From positions 3,224,001 through 3,288,000 of the forward strand of contig NZ_CP073318.1 of assembly GCF_018263855.1 (NCBI RefSeq): DNA of 64,000 nt. The letters are read 5' to 3'. The notes under the pieces were generated by a model. The model was given only the letters and a program-made list of their open reading frames with translations. It did no database searches and had not been told where the DNA came from. Positions 28,601 through 55,429 of this stretch are shown here, one piece after another. Position 1 is the first letter of the stretch; each line of letters opens with the position of its first letter. The position numbers and the translations under genes are program-made. This DNA comes from Kutzneria sp. CA-103260. Lineage in GTDB: Bacteria > Actinomycetota > Actinomycetes > Mycobacteriales > Pseudonocardiaceae.

Positions 28601-31600
28601 CTCCTGCACCGACCGCAGCCACGGCACCAGCTTCTCCTGACCGCGCACCTCGACTCGGGTCGGCACGGTGTTGATGAACATGCCGATCATCGACTCGACG
28701 CCGGGTAGATCGTCCGGCCGGCCGGAGACGGTGGTGCCGAACACGACGTCCGACTCCCCGCTCTGCCGGGACAACAACAGCGCCCACGCGCCCTGCACCA
28801 GGGTGTTCACGGTCAACCCGTGGCGCTGGGCGAACTCCCGCAGCCGTGAAGAGTCCTCTTCGGACAGCGACACCCGCACCTGCTGGCCCGACCGGGCCTG
28901 GTGGGCCTGCGCGGGCTGCCGGTCGTACGGCAGCGGCGTCGGCGTCTCGAAGCCGGCGAGCGCCTCCCGCCAGAACGTCTCTGCGGCGGAGTCATCCTGC
29001 GCCGCCAGCCAGGACAGGTAGTCCCGGAACGGGCGGCGGACCGCACCGACCTGACCGCCGTACTGGGCGCAGACCTCCTCGAAGACCTGCCCGAGGCTCC
29101 AGCCGTCCAGCATGATGTGGTGCGAGGTCCAGGTCAGCCGCACCCGGTCCCCGCCGAGCGGCACGATCGCCAGCCGCATCAGCGGCGCCTGGATGAGATC
29201 CAGCTCGGTGTCGTCGGAGTCGCGGTAACTGATCGGGACGGTGACGTGCCGTTGCACGATCTGCACCGGCTCGTCGAGACCATCCCACGCGAGCCGGGTC
29301 CGCAGCGCCGGGGTACGGTCGACGACCGCCTGCCACGCCGCGCCGAACGCCACCGGGTCGCTGATGCCGTCCAGCACCATGCGCGCCTGGTCGACGTAGA
29401 TCTCCGGCTCGACCAGACTGTGGAACAACATGCCGGCCTGCAACGGGGTCAGCGGATAGATGTCCTCGACGTTCCACCCATCGCCGACCAGGGTGTCCAC
29501 AGTGGACTGGCCAAGCCGGGCCAGCGGGAAGTCGGAGGGTGTGCGACCGCCGGCCGTGGGCTGGGCACAGTGCTCGATGATCGACCGCAGCGCCCGCACC
29601 ATCGCGTCGGCCAGCCGCTGCACGGTCTGCCACTCGTAGAGGTTGTCGGAATACAGCCAGCTCAAGGTGAGCTCGCCGTTCTCCACCATGCCGGCGACGT
29701 CGAGCAGGTAGCCGTTGGTCTGGTCGGGGGCAAGATCGAAGCCGGTCGTCTCGCGCTGGCCCCGGAACAGGCCGGATGCGCCAGAGTCCCACTGGCCGTG
29801 GTAGTTGAAGCAGATGCCCGGCTGGGCGTTGAGGTCCGCGCCGGCCAGATAGCGCAGCGCCTCATAGCTCAGGCCGCGGCGCGGGACCGCCCGTAGCTGT
29901 TCCTTGACCGACTTGAGCGTGCTCGCCCAGTCGCCGTCGGCGGGAATCGACAGCCCGACCGGGAACTGGGTGGTGAACCACCCGACCGTGCGGGACAGGT
30001 CGACGCCGTCGAACAGGTCCTCGCGGCCGTGGCCCTCCAGCGCGATCACCACGTCCTCGCGGCCGGTCCACTCGGACAGCGCCCGCCCGAGGGCGCTCAG
30101 CAGCACGTCGTTGACCTGCGTGCGGTAGACGTCCGGCACCTTGTGCAGCACCGCATCCGTCTCCTCGCGGCTGAGGGCGACGGTGAGCGTCCGGGTCGTG
30201 CCGGCCAGGTTCTCCCCCGCACGGTCCGTCGGCAGCGGGTCGGCCGCCGGAACCTGCTGCCAGTGGGACAAATCCTCGGCGAAGTCGTGGCCGACGAGCC
30301 GGTGCGACCACTGGGTGAACGCCGTGCCGGTCGGCTCCAGCACATCGCCGTGGTACGCGGCCTCGATGTCGCCCAGCAGCAGCCGCAGCGACACGCCGTC
30401 GACGACCAGGTGGTGAACAGCCAGGAACAGCAACGGGGTCTGGCCGGGCTGGAAGATCGCCTTCACCATCCGGCCTGCGCCGATGTCCAGGCCGTCACGG
30501 CTGATCTCCGTGCCGACCTCCAGGACGCCGGTCGGCGGCTCCGTCGGTTCCTGCTGCCACACACCACCAACGCGGGTGAAACGGGTCCGCAGGGCTTCGT
30601 GGTGGGCGATCACGGTGTCGATCGCCTGCGACAGCCGCGAGCGGTCCACCTCGGCCGGCAGCTCCAGCAGCATGGACATGGTGAAGTGGTTCAACGGCCC
30701 GTAGGTCTCGAAGAACCAGTGTTGGATCGGTGTCAGTGGCGCAGGCACGGCGATCACCGGAACAGCGACCTCTTCATCGGCGCGCACCACCAGCGCCAAC
30801 TCGGCGATCGTCTGGTGGGTGAACAGGTCCCGCGAGGTCAGCCGCAGCCCGGCGGCCCGGGCCCGGGACACCACCTGGATGCTGAGGATGGAATCGCCGC
30901 CCAGGGCGAAGAAGTTGTCCCGCGCGCCGACCGGTGCGCCGCCGAGCACCCCGGACCATATCTCGGCCAGCACCCGCTCGGTCTCCGTGCGGGGCGCGAC
31001 CCACTCCGCCGTCTGCACCACCGGCGCGGGCAACGCCTTCCGGTCGACCTTGCCGGCGCTGGTCATCGGCAGCCGGTCCAGCCGCACGAACACCGCCGGC
31101 ACCATGTAGTCCGGCAGCGCCTCACGGAGCCGTTCCCGCAAGCCGGCGGTCTCGCCGACCACATAGCCGACCAGTCGGTTGTCCCGCGCGACAACGGTGG
31201 CCTGGCTCACTTCGGGCAGCCGCAGCAGAGCGGCTTCGACCTCGCCGGGCTCGATCCGGAAGCCGCGGATCTTGACCTGGTCGTCGGCCCGGCCGAGGTA
31301 CTCCAACCGCCCATCGGCGCGCCAACGCACGAGGTCCCCGGTCCGGTAGAGCCGGCCGCTGCCGAACGGGTTGGCCACGAACCGGTCCGCGGTCAGGCCG
31401 GGCCGGCCGAGGTAGCCGCGGGCCACCTGCGCGCCGGCCAGGCACAGTTCGCCGACGACGCCGGTCGGCACCGGCCGCAGGTAGCCGTCCAGCACGTACG
31501 CCTGCATGTTCCGCAGCGGACGGCCCAAAGAGGACTGATCACCAGCGACGACACAGGACAGGGCGTCGACCGTGCACTCGGTGGGGCCGTAGAAGTTGTG

Positions 31601-33877
31601 CGCTGTCGTGCCGTCGACGGCCGCGAGTTCCCGCCACAGCTCGTCGCTCAGTGCCTCGCCGCCGAGCATCAGCACGGCCGGGCGGTGCCGGGGATCGGAC
31701 AGCAGGCCAGCCGGAAGCAGTTGCCGCAGGTAGGTCGGGGTGAGGTCGAGGAAGTCGATCCGGCGCCGGGCCACGTAGTCCACGAGCGCGTCGGCGTCCA
31801 TCCGGACCTCGTCGTCGATCACGTGCAGCTCATGGCCGTCGGCGAGCAGCACCGGGCCTTCCAGCGAGGTGTCGAAGGAGAACACCGCCGTTGTGGCCAC
31901 CCGCAGCCGGCGGCCGGCGGCGAAGTCGTTGCGGTGGTTGAACAGCAGGTTGACCAGGTTCCGGTGCTCGACCGCGACGCCCTTCGGGGCTCCGGTGGAG
32001 CCGGAGGTGTAGATGACGTACGCCGTTCCGTCCGTCCGGAGTGGACGGTCTGGGTTGGTCTCCGGCTGCCCGTCGGCGTCCGCGACCACCACCCGGCCAC
32101 CCACCACAGGTGTGGTGGTGTCATCCGGGGCGACCACCACAAGTGTGGTGGCGGCGTCGCGAAGCAGCAGCTCAACCCGGTCCTTCGGCAGTCCGCGGTC
32201 CACCGGCAGGTACACCGCGCCGGCCTTCCACACCGCGATCACGGCCACGACCAGCTCGGCCGAACGGGGCAGCGCAAGGGCAACGACCCGTTCCGGTCCC
32301 GCGCCCAACGCGATCAGGTGGTGGGCCAACCGGTTCACGCGCGCGTTCAGCTCGGCGTAGGTGAACTCTGTGTCCTGGAACACAAGTGCGAGGTCGTTCG
32401 GGGTCTTGCGAACGGTCGCCTCGAAGACCTCGACGATGGTGGAGGCCGACACGGACAGCGCGGTGTCGTTGGCCTCGACCAGCAGCCGCGACCGCTCGTC
32501 CGAGGTCAGCAGGGGCAGGTCGCCGACCCGCCGGACCGAGGTGATCTCCATCAGCAGCGTGGAAAGGTGCTCGGCCATCCGCTCGACCGTGTCCGGGTCG
32601 AACAGGTCGGTGCTGTACTCCACCGAGCCGGCCAGGCCCTCGGGCGTGTCCTGGAACTCGAAGCTCAGGTCGAAGGTGGCCGAGCGCCGGCTCACGTCCA
32701 CCGGCTCGACCGCGAGGACGCCGAACTCCGGCGGTGCGCCGGCCGCCCCATGCAGCAGCACCAGCACGTCGAACAGCGGGTTGCGGCTGGGATCCCGCTC
32801 CAGCCGTAGCGACTCCACCACCTTGTCGAACGGCGCCTCGGCGTGGGCCAGCGAAGCCAACACGGTCTCCCTGACCTGCGCGAGCAGATCGCCGAAGGAC
32901 AGCTCATCGTCCACAGTGGAACGCAGCACCACCGTGTTGACGAAAAAGCCGACCATCCGGTCCAGCTCGGGCCGGTTGCGGACGTTCACCACCGAGCCGA
33001 CGGCGATGTCCGACCGCCCGGTGTACCGAGCCAGCAGCACCTGACAGGCCGCGACCAGCACCGAGTAAAGCGTGGTGTCGTGCTCACGGGCCAGCTCGGC
33101 CAGCCGCTGCGAAACCGTTGCCGGCACCAGGAAATCGTGCACGGCGCCGGCCGAGGTCCGCACCGCCGGACGCGGGCGGTCGGCCGGCAGCTCCAGCGGC
33201 TCCACGCCGGCCAGCTGCGCGGTCCAGTACTCCAGGTGCTGGTCCAGCGACCGACCACGCTGCCACACCGCGTAGTCCGAGTACTGCACCGCGGCCGGGG
33301 TCAGCGTCGCGCCGCCGTACAGGCGACCCAACTCGTCGATCATGATACCCATCGAGGCGCCGTCGGTGACCACGTGGTGCGCGGTCAGCAGCAGCACGTG
33401 GTCCTCGGCCGCCAGCCGGACCAGAAGTGCCCGCAGCAGCGGGCCTTTCCGCAGGTCGAACGGCCGCGAGTACTCGTCGGCCAGCACCCGGTCCAGCTCG
33501 GCCGGCGCGTCGGCCATCCGCAGCGGGACGTCCACTGAGTCCGCGATGGACTGCACCGCGACGCCGTCCACGACGATCACCGTGGTGCGCAACGACTCGT
33601 GCCGCTCGACGAGCGCGGCGAGGGCGGCGGCCAGCGCGGGCACGTCGAGCCGGCCGGCGAGCCGGAGCGCGACGGCGCTGTTGTACTCCGACTCGCCCGG
33701 CCGCAGCTCGTCGAGGAACCACAGGCGCTGCTGGGCGTACGACAGCGGCAGCGCCGAGGACCGATCGGCGCGCGGGATGCCGTCGGACGCCTTCGCCCGC
33801 CCGGCGAGTCGTCGCCTGAGCTGCTCGCGCAGTTCCGCCGGCAGCGCGTCGATCCGGCTCTGCCTCGATGTCGTCAT
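15518..33877 (-). CDS. five-module non-ribosomal peptide synthetase NRPS-B (modules 6-10), ends in epimerase, no TE
   Basis: The product has 6119 aa from ATG 33877 ([12 protein letters not shown]) with GGGGAAG upstream. The open frame extends further to 34687 only as a shadow of the thioesterase gene. Domain order is docking helix (1-35), C-A-T-E, C-A-T, C-A-T-E, C-A-T, C-A-T-E. Carrier serines are at 996, 2396, 3346, 4686 and 5663, each in LGGDS. All five C domains keep HHxxxDG. The C domains of modules 7 and 9 are DCL type ('DIYPLTPLQ'), those of 6, 8 and 10 LCL type, matching the E domains exactly. The protein ends 11 residues after '[16 protein letters not shown]'-type E-domain text: there is no thioesterase or reductase. 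The N-terminal '[16 protein letters not shown]' helix looks like a docking element accepting NRPS-A. Confidence 0.97.
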   Translation of the reverse strand: MTTSRQSRIDALPAELREQLRRRLAGRAKASDGIPRADRSSALPLSYAQQRLWFLDELRPGESEYNSAVALRLAGRLDVPALAAALAALVERHESLRTTVIVVDGVAVQSIADSVDVPLRMADAPAELDRVLADEYSRPFDLRKGPLLRALLVRLAAEDHVLLLTAHHVVTDGASMGIMIDELGRLYGGATLTPAAVQYSDYAVWQRGRSLDQHLEYWTAQLAGVEPLELPADRPRPAVRTSAGAVHDFLVPATVSQRLAELAREHDTTLYSVLVAACQVLLARYTGRSDIAVGSVVNVRNRPELDRMVGFFVNTVVLRSTVDDELSFGDLLAQVRETVLASLAHAEAPFDKVVESLRLERDPSRNPLFDVLVLLHGAAGAPPEFGVLAVEPVDVSRRSATFDLSFEFQDTPEGLAGSVEYSTDLFDPDTVERMAEHLSTLLMEITSVRRVGDLPLLTSDERSRLLVEANDTALSVSASTIVEVFEATVRKTPNDLALVFQDTEFTYAELNARVNRLAHHLIALGAGPERVVALALPRSAELVVAVIAVWKAGAVYLPVDRGLPKDRVELLLRDAATTLVVVAPDDTTTPVVGGRVVVADADGQPETNPDRPLRTDGTAYVIYTSGSTGAPKGVAVEHRNLVNLLFNHRNDFAAGRRLRVATTAVFSFDTSLEGPVLLADGHELHVIDDEVRMDADALVDYVARRRIDFLDLTPTYLRQLLPAGLLSDPRHRPAVLMLGGEALSDELWRELAAVDGTTAHNFYGPTECTVDALSCVVAGDQSSLGRPLRNMQAYVLDGYLRPVPTGVVGELCLAGAQVARGYLGRPGLTADRFVANPFGSGRLYRTGDLVRWRADGRLEYLGRADDQVKIRGFRIEPGEVEAALLRLPEVSQATVVARDNRLVGYVVGETAGLRERLREALPDYMVPAVFVRLDRLPMTSAGKVDRKALPAPVVQTAEWVAPRTETERVLAEIWSGVLGGAPVGARDNFFALGGDSILSIQVVSRARAAGLRLTSRDLFTHQTIAELALVVRADEEVAVPVIAVPAPLTPIQHWFFETYGPLNHFTMSMLLELPAEVDRSRLSQAIDTVIAHHEALRTRFTRVGGVWQQEPTEPPTGVLEVGTEISRDGLDIGAGRMVKAIFQPGQTPLLFLAVHHLVVDGVSLRLLLGDIEAAYHGDVLEPTGTAFTQWSHRLVGHDFAEDLSHWQQVPAADPLPTDRAGENLAGTTRTLTVALSREETDAVLHKVPDVYRTQVNDVLLSALGRALSEWTGREDVVIALEGHGREDLFDGVDLSRTVGWFTTQFPVGLSIPADGDWASTLKSVKEQLRAVPRRGLSYEALRYLAGADLNAQPGICFNYHGQWDSGASGLFRGQRETTGFDLAPDQTNGYLLDVAGMVENGELTLSWLYSDNLYEWQTVQRLADAMVRALRSIIEHCAQPTAGGRTPSDFPLARLGQSTVDTLVGDGWNVEDIYPLTPLQAGMLFHSLVEPEIYVDQARMVLDGISDPVAFGAAWQAVVDRTPALRTRLAWDGLDEPVQIVQRHVTVPISYRDSDDTELDLIQAPLMRLAIVPLGGDRVRLTWTSHHIMLDGWSLGQVFEEVCAQYGGQVGAVRRPFRDYLSWLAAQDDSAAETFWREALAGFETPTPLPYDRQPAQAHQARSGQQVRVSLSEEDSSRLREFAQRHGLTVNTLVQGAWALLLSRQSGESDVVFGTTVSGRPDDLPGVESMIGMFINTVPTRVEVRGQEKLVPWLRSVQERQAETRRFDFVALHRLRGYSDVPAGQSLFDSMVAFENYPFDERAGVAVQHVDATDSTNFPVVLRAYLDRRLTFELATDPALFDVATAHAMAARLEALIVSFADDQLRNLPWMSEVERHTVLTDWQGSAVGLPAPTITELFAAQVQAAPNAVAVTFEGTSLSYAELNARANRLAHRLIAAGAGPESFVALCLPRTAELVIAVLAVLKAGAAYLPIDPGYPQDRIDRMMADSNALLMLTSVEADGEPDTDPMSTTLPESPAYLIYTSGSTGVPKGVVVTHANVTRLFASTRDLFSFGPEDVWTLFHSYAFDFSVWELWGPLLHGGRLVVVPHAISRSPRDFLRLLVEERVTVLNQTPSAFYQLEPVDGLSLRYVVFGGEALDARRLDAWWDRVELVNMYGITETTVHVTHRELDRSSGNTIGVGLPDLRVYVLDSDLSPVPPGVVGEMYVAGSGLARGYLNRPGLTASRFIANPFVPGTRMYRTGDLARWRVDGELEYFGRADQQVKIRGFRIELGEIESALLASPQVTATAVIPREDTPGHQRLVAYVVGETEGLRDHLAKTLPEHMIPAAFVRIDEIPLTRNGKLDRRALPAPEVVSRGYVEPATPAQRKIAAIWADTLGVERIGLADNYFELGGDSILSIRIASRLRAEFGVEVSPRVLFTAPTVAALAAALPAEQAGQVIPVVPRDGELPLSHAQQRLWFLHQFDPASTEYTTVFAVKLFGDLDEPRLRTALTTLIARHESLRTTVDDRPSLVVHPPREAEFDDAVGPFDLLNGPLLRIRRTALSPREHELVLSMHHIITDGWSIGVLVDELSALYNGDDLPAPGLQYADFAAWQRGQNLDGQLAYWREQLRGMPALELPTDRPRPATQSHNGAAVEFELPTVRVADGTVFMMLVAACQALLARWTGQDDIAVGTVTSGRENPQLERVVGMFVNTVVLRSQVDGRRTFRGFAASVRDTVLEAFAHQDVPFERVVDEVQPERDTSRSPLFQAMVTLQNSGAKLPTFNGLVAEELPLPMTTASFDLTFEFAPDGPRLRGLVNYNTDLFDEITITRLVGNLRTLIAAVAENPDRPLAELPILTSAEIAELVEWSGTDREVPGVTFPEVFTAQAEATPDAVALVHNGLRLTFAEVDDRSSRLATSLVDRGAGADMFVAVSMPRSADAVIAILAVHKAGAAVLYLDPELPAERAEFIKADARPVFVLTSADTDAEPRPLAKPHLDSAAYVIYTSGSTGRPKGVVISHRALANLHHDHGDDFADGRWLKVALTASFSFDAAWEGLLLMAAGHELHVVEPETVLDHDVDLINSTPSFIRHLLATGRPMPPVVVLGAEAIDRQLWHDLQQLPGTRAFNLYGPTECTVDATLAPITGDRPVIGRPLSNLRAYVLDGFLRPVPVGVAGQLHIAGVQLARGYLNRPGLTAASFIANPFGPGRLYATGDRVQWTAEGSLEYLGRIDEQVKVRGFRIEPGEIEAALLRLPEVSQAAVAVKDGRLVGYIVSETDDLRDQLRESLPDYMVPTVFVRMESLPLTTTGKVDRKALPEPVVEAQEWVGPRTENERVLAGIWAEALGVERVGVTDNFFALGGDSILSIQVVSRARAAGLSLVSKDVFRHQTVAELARVVREETRIVTDASGSAPVTPIQAWFLDSGIDTFTMSLVAELGPDIDVDRLRTALDTVIAHHDALRTKFTKGDSGWRQEVGAEGDHVQWSFDTPNLALTINHLVVDGVSWRVLLDDIEAAYQGRPLPAKTTSYVDWARRIDKRDFSADLPYWEGAAEVDGGLPVDRDGTPTTSETITVQLDAETTDALLRKVSDAYRTQPNDVLLSALGHALAEWTGRSRVLIGLEGHGREDIVDGVDLSRTIGWFTAEYPVGLDLPAGDWGATLKSVKEQLRAVPSKGLGYGALRHLRGTAPEIKPGISFNYHGQWTDSASGFYRSIAGGDQEGTRTYLIDVIGIVQDGRLELGWTYAPEVHDERTVRLLAEAMMTGLREIVAHCAGHGGRTPSDFPLARLSQSEVDTIVGDGRVVADIYPLTPLQKGLLFHSLVDPDLYVDTLRIRMAGIDDVERFRQAWQRVVDRTPALRTRLVWTGVNEPVQVVDRTAKLDYDQPISLDRSPLTRIDVTRDGDEIELAWTSHHVLMDGWSLAQVFTEACEEYCGRKPTVARRPFRDYLEWLAEQDHAAADEYWRGVLDGVARTALPYDRPPTEAHRSRSSASTRITVTGLADVARRNGVTVNTMIQAAWGLLLSLYSGERTVLFGTTVSGRPAELPGVESMIGLFINTVPTRVDVDGGMVREWLRRLQDEQSEARDHGFVQVGSRFDSMVVFENYPISEPAVSGGPRVLAVASGDVTNFPLCLRAAMDDELTLDLGYDSALFDAKTAAELLERVGLLIDAMTGGMGAPVSVLPWLGEGERRRVVAEAAGERTAVPEASIAALFAEQVRRTPSVTAVTCGDVTLTYAELDQRANHLAQRLRAMGAGPERRVALLLEPSVEHVIAELAVLKAGAAYVPLDVRAPAERRKVIAGDAIVLGPDMITHETAATAPNVEVHPDNLAYVMYTSGSTGTPKGVAVRHRDVIALAYDSRFARRHRRVLAHSPLAFDASTYELWVPLLSGGEVVLTGNPDLTVEDLRRVVTENGITALFMTAGLFRVISQEAPDSLNGVAEVWTGGEVVPANGFRRVLDACPGITVVDVYGPTETTTFATAHPMTGDVPDSVPIGRPFDNVRTYVLDDRLRPVPNGAPGELCIAGAGLARGYLDQPGLTADRFVADPFEPGARMYRTGDIVRRVNGELEFIGRADDQVKLRGFRIELGEIETALTAQPGVNQAVVIVRDKRLIAYVVGTADLAALRTVLPEYMVPSTVVTLDELPLSRNGKVDRRALPEPTAAGKDFVAPRTDLEAAVAGIWADLLNVPKVGVDDNFFELGGDSILSVRLVSRLLADCGVSISPRALFTHPTVAELVTTFGTVETEIPVAPRDLPLPQSYNQQRLWFLDGFHPGGEDYVTALAIRLRGPLDADRLADAFTEVVARHEALRTTFDDGVQIVHPPHPVELGQTGRFDLRRGPLLRPSLEQVADDEHVLTLAIHHIVTDGWSNGLVLDEVMAAYRGETRPEPKIQYADFAAWQRNRDLDGQLAYWTGTLAELPAADLPTDRPRPAVRTTTGAVHEAVVPQRVADRLREISRRHETTLFTTLATASNILLSRWTGQRDVAIGTVTNGRDRAELDRVVGFFVNTLVLRSTVDGTFGSYLDTVKQNVQDAFAHQDVPFERVVDAVQPQRDPSRTPLFQVMVVLQNAPQATPQLPGIEVEDVALPLTTANFDVTIEFQEQDGELLVAVTYNADLFEADTIGRLTEHLGVLLVGIAEAPESVIADLPLLTDAERRQLAAWNNSAVATKPRTLAELVEEQVLRTPDALAVNELTYAELNGRANALARVLTDRGVGPEKIVALALPRSVETVIAQLAVAKSGGAFLPVDPTYPVERINYMIIDAKPHLVVTQRDLAPVTDVPVLLLDEMTGSEDVNPERVNRMDHPAYLIYTSGSTGRPKGVVVTHAGLASFALAEAAHFQVRPGDRVLAFSSPSFDASILELCMALPAGAALVVPPPGPLLGDQLAEVLKDQRITHALIPPAALGTLPDVDLPEFGTLIVGADACPAELVERWAPGRRMINAYGPTESTVVATWSDVLSPGGIPPIGRPIRNTKVYVLDDELRPVPVGVAGELYVAGVGLARGYLDRPGLTASRFVANPFEPGARVYRTGDVVRHRRDGQLEFLGRADDQVKIRGFRVELGEVETAIRRHEDVREAVVITRDQRLIAYVVGETGSLRDFLARTLPDYMIPAAFQELSALPLNPSGKVDRKRLPEVTVVATGEHVEPRTDIEQALAKIWSDVLGVDNVGVTANFFELGGDSILSMQVVSRARQAGLHLVSKDVFLHQTIEQLAPVVTAVANADQRRQLVTGPVPLTPIQQWFFQHHTVNPHHFNQSLLAELVDGVDEEALQRALDALWRQHDALRMRFDGEQYNAPLEPIPQLIRHEFSEEFANEVHAGFDLTTGPLFKAVLFTKDGRPWLFLAAHHVIVDGVSWRILLDDLDTAYRQAARGEEIDLGPKTTSFQEWSNRLVEHVRNGGLDDSHWQDMENTELPVDRDGDDPAIDTVSIVLDEADTDALLRKAPAAYRTRINDVLLTALASALSTWTGEEQVTIDLEGHGREDVLDDVDLTRTVGWFTTIFPVGLRIEAGDWRTRIKSVRKQLRAVPDNGFGYGALRYLGGDVPAVEPGIAFNYLGQWDASDGQAGGGLFKQTHGSFGRDHDPAERKAHLLDVVGAVQDGKLAFSWLYQPARHVRSTVERVVLDFGEALRAIAEDCR
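19682..22540 (-). other. NRPS module 9: C(D)-A-T, Val/Ile-like residue
   Basis: This covers residues about 3780-4732. The DCL domain has '[15 protein letters not shown]' and HHVLMDG. The A domain reads 'FDASTYELW', 'LFMTAGLF', 'EVWTGGEV', '[12 protein letters not shown]', code D-A-Y-F-W-G-V-T-F-K. This is the DAxxxGxTFK class used for beta-branched aliphatic residues. Val versus Ile is not resolved. Carrier serine is 4686; no epimerase. Confidence 0.7.
22540..26542 (-). other. NRPS module 8: C(L)-A-T-E, probably basic residue, A domain with internal deletion
   Basis: This covers residues about 2446-3780. The LCL domain starts '[16 protein letters not shown]' (HHIITDG). Hand-read code is D-A-E-N-V-G-L-V-D-K ('FDAAWEG', 'LINSTPSF', 'VVLGAEAI', '[12 protein letters not shown]'), recalling Orn/hydroxy-Orn-type codes (DMENLGLINK). 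Between the A4 and A5 motifs it is about 10 residues shorter than module 6. The E-domain motif is NHLVVDGVS: the first His is Asn but the catalytic second His is kept. D-configuration is expected because module 9 has a DCL domain. Confidence 0.75.
26543..29480 (-). other. NRPS module 7: C(D)-A-T, threonine
   Basis: This covers residues about 1466-2445. The C domain is DCL type ('[15 protein letters not shown]', HHIMLDG), following an epimerase. A-domain signature residues D-F-W-N-V-G-M-V-H-K come from 'FDFSVWELW', 'VLNQTPSAF', 'VVFGGEAL' and '[12 protein letters not shown]'. They match exactly the canonical Thr code. Note 'YGITE' in place of the usual YGPTE. Carrier serine is 2396; there is no E domain, so L-Thr. 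Confidence 0.9.
29480..33877 (-). other. NRPS module 6: C(L)-A-T-E, basic residue, D-configured
   Basis: This covers residues 1-1465 of NRPS-B. The condensation domain begins '[16 protein letters not shown]' and has HHVVTDG. The A domain is read by hand alignment to GrsA: 'FDTSLEG', 'DLTPTY', 'LMLGGEA', '[12 protein letters not shown]', giving the code D-T-E-D-M-G-F-V-D-K. Three acidic pocket positions indicate a basic side chain. The pattern is close to the Orn code of daptomycin as I recall it (DTWDMGYVDK). The E domain has HHLVVDGVS, so the residue should be D. Orn is favoured; Lys or Arg cannot be excluded. Confidence 0.8.
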
Positions 33878-33915
33878 GATGTCCGTCTTCCCCAAATCGG
33901 TCGAAGCTGTGGTTG

Positions 33916-35157
33916 TCAGCGGCGGGCGGCGACGCGGCCACCGGTCTGCAGGCCGTTGATCAGGCCGGTCGACGGGTCGCGCAGGAAGCGCCCGCCCAGC
34001 ACGCGTCGGCCGGATTCCGGCTCCAGCACGGAGAACGCCCAGTCCGCGTGCACCGTCAGCTCCGGGTACAGCTCGCCGCCGACGTGCAGCACGCCGTCGC
34101 CGGCGTCGACGAAGTACTCCATGTCGCCGTTGGCGTAGCTGCCGGTCAGCCCGGCCGGCATCGGCATCTCGTCGGGCCGGTGGCTCAGGTCGTAGTCGGC
34201 GACCTCCAGCCCGAGCCCGCGCAGCCGGCCGACCAGATCCACCCACAGCGCCGCACCGGAAACCGCGTTGGTGGTCAGCGCCACGACCTGCTCGCCGGTG
34301 GGATTGACGCGCAGGTGGCAGGACGTGCCGTCGGCGGTGCCGTCGTGGCCGACCCAGCCGTCGAACACCGCCAGGCCCAGTCCCCAGCCGTTGGCGAGCC
34401 CGAACGGCACCACACCGGGCACCTGCCGGCGCATCGTGCGCAGCAGCTGCGGCGAGAGCGGACCGTCGCCGGTGACGTGCATCAGCCCGAACGTCACGAG
34501 GTCCTCGGCGCTCAGGGCGAGCGCGCCGGCGCCGGCCTCGACTTCCGGGAGCGTCTGCGCCACCGGGCGACCCCGACCGGCGTGGCCGGTCATGAAGGTG
34601 CTCACCGACCGCTTGCCGCCGGGTTCGACCGTGAACGCCGGCTCGATGCCCAGCGGCGTGAGCAGCAGCGCTTCCACGGCCTCCCACCAGTCCATGCCGG
34701 TGATCTCCGCCACCAGCCGGGACAGCAGCACATAGCCGACGTTCGAGTAGGAGAAGCCGATTCCCGGGCGCAGCACCAGTTCCGCGTCGCGGCAGGCGCG
34801 CAGGTACTGGCGCGTCGAGACGTTCTCGCCGCTCAGCGCGGCCGGCAGGCCGCTGGTGTGGCTCAGCAGCTGCCGGACGGTCAGCCGGCCGACCCGCGGC
34901 CCCAGCTCCCCCAGGTGCTCGCCGAGCCGGTCCTCCAGCTCCAGATCGCCGTCCGCCACCAGCAGCATGGCCAGGGTGGCGGTGAACGGCTTGGTGATCG
35001 ACCCGACCGGATACTTGCCGGCCGAGCCGACCGTCACCGTGCGGCCGCCGGTGTGCACCGACAACTGCGCCGCCGGCACGTCGTGCCGGGCTAACAGCCC
35101 GTTCAGCACCTCTTCCAGGATCGCTCTGTCCACTTCGGACCGGACCGAGGTGGTCAC
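33916..35157 (-). CDS. stand-alone PBP-type (SurE-like) thioesterase / peptide cyclase
   Basis: The product has 413 aa from GTG 35157 with GGGGAGG upstream. It is a class C beta-lactamase/PBP fold with S-x-x-K at 53-56 ('VGSITKPF'), Y-x-N at 137-139 ('FSYSNVGY') and the third motif around His271 ('[15 protein letters not shown]'). After residue about 330 comes a small beta-barrel, lipocalin-like domain. No signal peptide is present, so it acts in the cytoplasm. That rules out a cell-wall enzyme and fits the trans-acting cyclases of surugamide-, desotamide- and mannopeptimycin-type pathways. Its place between the two NRPS genes, 38 nt before NRPS-B, and the lack of any cis TE, support head-to-tail release of the decapeptide. 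A self-resistance hydrolase is the main alternative. Confidence 0.85.
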   Translation of the reverse strand: MTTSVRSEVDRAILEEVLNGLLARHDVPAAQLSVHTGGRTVTVGSAGKYPVGSITKPFTATLAMLLVADGDLELEDRLGEHLGELGPRVGRLTVRQLLSHTSGLPAALSGENVSTRQYLRACRDAELVLRPGIGFSYSNVGYVLLSRLVAEITGMDWWEAVEALLLTPLGIEPAFTVEPGGKRSVSTFMTGHAGRGRPVAQTLPEVEAGAGALALSAEDLVTFGLMHVTGDGPLSPQLLRTMRRQVPGVVPFGLANGWGLGLAVFDGWVGHDGTADGTSCHLRVNPTGEQVVALTTNAVSGAALWVDLVGRLRGLGLEVADYDLSHRPDEMPMPAGLTGSYANGDMEYFVDAGDGVLHVGGELYPELTVHADWAFSVLEPESGRRVLGGRFLRDPSTGLINGLQTGGRVAARR

Positions 35158-35178
35158 GGTTTGCCTCCCCAGCTGTTC

Positions 35179-35243
35179 GGCGCTTCCCCAGCGCCAGATC
35201 CCCGATGATGCAATTCAGTCTTCACTGACGTAATAGTGCTATT
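35179..35243. promoter_or_regulatory. AT-richer gap between mbtH and the cyclase gene, with small dyads
   Basis: The 89-nt gap (35158-35246) is the largest inside the NRPS operon. It holds a hairpin GGCGCT-TCCCC-AGCGCC (35179-35195) and an AT-rich near-palindrome AATAG-TG-CTATT (35232-35243) just after the mbtH stop. Either a weak terminator/attenuator or an internal promoter for the cyclase and NRPS-B is possible. The sequence does not decide. Confidence 0.35.
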
Positions 35244-35246
35244 GAA

Positions 35247-35447
35247 TTACTGGTTCGCCGCCATCCACTCCCGCAGGCTGCGCGGGCGCATGTCCGTCCA
35301 CACCTCGTCCACGTGGTCCATGCACTCCTGCTTGCCGCCCTGGAAGCCGGTGGGCCGCCAGCCGGCCGGGACCTCGTTGGCCAGCGGCCACAGCGAGTGC
35401 TGGTCCTCGTCGTTGACCAGCACCTGGTAGTCGATGTCGTCGCGCAC
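35247..35447 (-). CDS. mbtH: MbtH-like NRPS activator protein
   Basis: The product has 66 aa from GTG 35447. The whole signature is present: 'VLVNDEDQHSLWPLANEVPAGW', split here as NDEDQHSLWP and VPAGW, then 'HVDEVWTDMRP'. These match N-x-E-x-Q-x-S-x-W-P ... P-x-G-W ... W-T-D-x-R-P. Such proteins bind the small subdomain of A domains and are needed for solubility or activity of many actinomycete NRPSs. It lies 15 nt after the NRPS-A stop, so both are made from one transcript. Confidence 0.97.
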   Translation of the reverse strand: MRDDIDYQVLVNDEDQHSLWPLANEVPAGWRPTGFQGGKQECMDHVDEVWTDMRPRSLREWMAANQ

Positions 35448-35462
35448 TGTGTCGTTTCCCTT

Positions 35463-52757
<17,295 letters not shown>

Positions 52758-52827
52758 CGAACAGGACACCTTTCGGGCACGGGGCATCGCCAGAGCCGGT
52801 GACGGCACTGGTCACGTCCTGACGGGT

Positions 52828-52858
52828 GGGTAGGCGCTTTTCGAGCGCGCGCCTGCCC
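52828..52858 (-). promoter_or_regulatory. leader hairpin 71-101 nt upstream of the NRPS-A start
   Basis: GGGTAGGCGC (52828-52837) and GCGCCTGCCC (52849-52858) pair over 9 of 10 positions around an 11-nt loop. In the leftward transcript this would be a stable 5'-UTR hairpin. It may be an attenuator, an mRNA-stability element or part of an operator. Only the symmetry is observed. Confidence 0.45.
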
Positions 52859-53346
52859 GCAGGGTGAGGTCAATTCACAGCCGTGCGCCGACGGTCTGCC
52901 CGGGTCCGTTCGCGCACGTCACCGCAGTGGCGATTTCCCGTCGCCAACGTGCCACGAAAAGGACAACCGGGTCCCGTCGTCACCGGACCGCGATCGATGA
53001 GCTCGACAGTCGGGGCCACCACAACCGTCGAGATCCGTAGGCAACGGTGCCCAACGAATCCATCGAATTCTACCGCCGAACGGAGTATCCCCGACAGTTC
53101 AGTTCGAGGGCCGTAACACGCACGTGGGAACTCCATCGGAATGACCGAACTTCACTCACCCGTGACGGATTGCTCCATCAGTGCGGTTTGACACACCCGA
53201 GACAGACCCCCAGCAGAGTCCGGACCGGCCCACCTTCGGACACTCCCCCTATTGGGTTACCCCGGTCAGGATCACAGTCACACGCCGCGACGCATTTGGG
53301 CAGCTAGTTCAAGGTCAGCCAACTTGACATCGGGTTAATCCTACAT

Positions 53347-53366
53347 TTCCTACTCCTCGGTAGGAA
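53347..53366. promoter_or_regulatory. inverted repeat TTCCTAC-N6-GTAGGAA, candidate operator
   Basis: Perfect 7-bp arms are separated by six bases. Three bases further right lies a 10-bp perfect palindrome TGCACGTGCA (53370-53379). The pair sits in the AT-richer core of the NRPS upstream region. The 20-bp dyad has the size of a typical dimeric repressor site. The regulator is unknown. Confidence 0.4.
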
Positions 53367-53900
53367 GTATGCACGTGCACCAAGTCACGAAACGTCCCGC
53401 CACAGTGACCCACATCGCATTCACGGGCCTATTTGTGACGGGGGTGCCACGCGTCAATCACGAACAACTCATTCCGATAACGACGGCCGTTACTTCACGC
53501 CGCAACAATTCGCTTCGGCGAACGGGTTCGGTTCCGCCCGCTCCGGTTCCGATTCGCCGCGGTTCAATCGATCGAGTGAACGGCTGAGAAGGTGAACGGT
53601 GATAAGCAACCGCACGCGCCGGGACGGAACGGACCGCGCGAAGGCGGCACAGAACTCGGTTGAACTGGGTCGATGGCGCTCTGGAGACGAGCGGATCTGC
53701 CGAGGCCGCGGCTCGCTGGAGTCAGCGGGGCCGGCAGGGCCACTACGAGCGCTGGGCACTGGGACGGCTGGACCAGCGGACCTCGACGCGAACCGGCGGG
53801 TTTGGGCCCCGGGCAGCACCCGTGCACCTTCGCACCAGGGCATGAACCGGCGACGCGCGGTGGCCGTGTACTGGGCACTCAACCGGGAAGGAGTCCACCG

Positions 53901-54179
53901 ATGACCACTCCACTTTCCCACCGGGCGCTGGCGATGCTCCGCGCCGTGCGGGCCGGGCGCGCGGAGCTGACGGCCAGCCGCGAGCCGGACTTCCGCGTCG
54001 ACGGACTGGCCTGCTGTGACCAGGCGATGGCCCGGGAGCTGGTGCACGCGGGACTGGTCGCCACGGCCGGCGTGGGAGCCAAGGGGGCCTGGCTGCCGGC
54101 GATCCTCACACCATCTGGTGAAAACGCCCTGGCCTCGGCGAGTCCGCCGGCGGAGGGCAGCCGGCACCTGGCGGCCTGA
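53901..54179 (+). CDS. small hypothetical protein, winged-helix-like
   Basis: The product has 92 aa from ATG 53901, preceded by an excellent GGAAGGAG site, which is the main reason for calling it and for rejecting longer upstream reading. It begins 'MTTPLSHRALAMLRAVRAGR' and contains 'VDGLACCDQAMARELVHAGLV' followed by 'LTPSGENALA'. The helix - helix - 'LTPxGxxAL' order resembles a small winged-helix fold, as in MarR- or PadR-like wings ending in 'LTxxG'. It is divergent from NRPS-A, so a role in control is possible but speculative. I do not recognise a named family. Confidence 0.65.
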   Translation: MTTPLSHRALAMLRAVRAGRAELTASREPDFRVDGLACCDQAMARELVHAGLVATAGVGAKGAWLPAILTPSGENALASASPPAEGSRHLAA

Positions 54180-54253
54180 GGCGATCCGCGGCGGCGGACC
54201 GGCGACTGTCTGATTCCTGCATTCGGTGTGCCGGAGAGCGGGACTCGCGGGGA

Positions 54254-55429
54254 TCAGTCGGCGTGGACGCCGGGGCGGTACTTGGGCAGCCGGAGATGGA
54301 TCTTGGTGCCGGCGCCGACGGCCGTCTCCACCACCAGGCCGTACTCGTCGCCGTAGACCTGCCGGAGGCGTTCGTCGATGTTGCCGAGGGCGATGCCGGT
54401 CTGGGCGTCGGGCTCGCCGGCGAGGGTGCGGCGCAGGCGCTCGGGGTCCATGCCGATGCCGTCGTCCTCGATGCTGATGTGGGCCTCGGCCCCGGCGTCC
54501 GCGGCGTGGATGGTGATGCGGCCGGGACCGACCTTGCCCTCCATGCCGTGCCGGACGGCGTTCTCCACCAGCGGCTGCATGCACAGGAAGGGCACGGCGA
54601 CGGGCAGCACCTCGGGGGCGATCTGGAGGGTGACCTGGAGCCGGTCGCCGAAGCGGGCCCGCTCCAGGGACAGATACTGGTCGATGGACCTGAGCTCCTC
54701 GGCCAGCGTGGTGTACTCGCCGTGCCGTCGGAAGGAGTACCGGGTGAACTCGGCGAAGTCGAGCAGCAGGGTGCGGGCCCGCTCGGGATTGGTTCGCACG
54801 TAGGAGGCGATGGCGGTGAGGGAGTTGAAGATGAAGTGCGGGGAGATCTGCGCGCGCAGGGCCCGCACCTCGGCCTCGATAAGACGCTGCTTGGACCGGT
54901 CGAGCTCGGCCAGCTCCAGCTGACCGGCGGCCCAGCGGGCGACTTCGTTGGCAGCGCGGACAAGTCCGGCGGAAGCGTCGATGGCGTAGGCCATGAGCAC
55001 GCCGGCGACCCGACCGTCCACATGCAACGGAACCATGACGGCGTACCGCAGCGGGCAGTCAAGGTCGTCGCATTCGACGCGGGTGACATGGGAGCGACCG
55101 TTGGCGAAGGCGGGACCGACGATCTCCAGGGCCCGGGCCGAGTGTTGCGAGCCGACGCCGTCCCAGGCCAGAATCCTTTCCCCGTCGGTCAAAGCCAGTG
55201 CCGGAGTGTCCAGAAGGGCCCGAAGATGCGGCGCGGAGCGGCGCGCCGCCTCAGGCGCCAGCCCGGCCCGCAGCGGCGGGGCGGCCGACCAGGCGGTGTG
55301 CAGGGTGGCATAGGTGGCCCGGTCGGCGGCATTGCCGGACTCACGGTAGAGACTCCGCAGGCGCCACAGCAGAGCCACCACGGCCAGGGTCATCACACAC
55401 AGCAGCACGGCCAGCACCGCGGTTGTCAC
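54254..55429 (-). CDS. LytS/YpdA-type sensor histidine kinase
   Basis: The product has 391 aa from ATG 55429. One membrane helix (about 4-22), then a GAF-like sensor region (about 60-170). The His_kinase domain (PF06580 type) follows, with phospho-acceptor His198 in 'QISPHFIFNSL', 'PFLCMQPLVENAVRHGM' as the N box and 'DDGIGM' as the G box. It is coupled by a 4-nt overlap to the symporter gene, and pairs with the LytTR regulator three genes upstream. The symporter may act as the actual sensor or as the regulated target. Confidence 0.9.
   Translation of the reverse strand: MTTAVLAVLLCVMTLAVVALLWRLRSLYRESGNAADRATYATLHTAWSAAPPLRAGLAPEAARRSAPHLRALLDTPALALTDGERILAWDGVGSQHSARALEIVGPAFANGRSHVTRVECDDLDCPLRYAVMVPLHVDGRVAGVLMAYAIDASAGLVRAANEVARWAAGQLELAELDRSKQRLIEAEVRALRAQISPHFIFNSLTAIASYVRTNPERARTLLLDFAEFTRYSFRRHGEYTTLAEELRSIDQYLSLERARFGDRLQVTLQIAPEVLPVAVPFLCMQPLVENAVRHGMEGKVGPGRITIHAADAGAEAHISIEDDGIGMDPERLRRTLAGEPDAQTGIALGNIDERLRQVYGDEYGLVVETAVGAGTKIHLRLPKYRPGVHAD

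Larger units (their letters stand above)
52758..53900. other. 1.1-kb non-coding region upstream of the NRPS operon
   Basis: No frame here has both good codon bias and a ribosome site. The region is visibly less GC-rich than its surroundings, mostly between 53,040 and 53,480. It must hold the promoter of the 39-kb leftward operon and that of the small plus-strand gene at 53,901. A TTGACA occurs on the plus strand near 53,327, but no correctly spaced -10 was found. The dyads at 52,828-52,858, 53,347-53,366 and 53,370-53,379 are listed separately or in the findings. No pathway-specific regulator gene lies within the operon. Confidence 0.6.

Noticed and set aside
33878..34687. N-terminal extension of NRPS-B by 270 codons
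   Set aside because: The extension is the out-of-frame shadow of the cyclase gene. ATG 33877 has a ribosome site and a normal docking-helix N-terminus.
52870..53136. 88-codon minus-strand open frame upstream of NRPS-A (possible leader peptide)
   Set aside because: No ribosome site, atypical composition, and the region has lower GC and poor codon bias.
53599..53904. Plus-strand open frames before the 92-aa gene
   Set aside because: Biased Arg/Ser/Pro composition with no ribosome site. The strong GGAAGGAG before 53,901 marks the real start.
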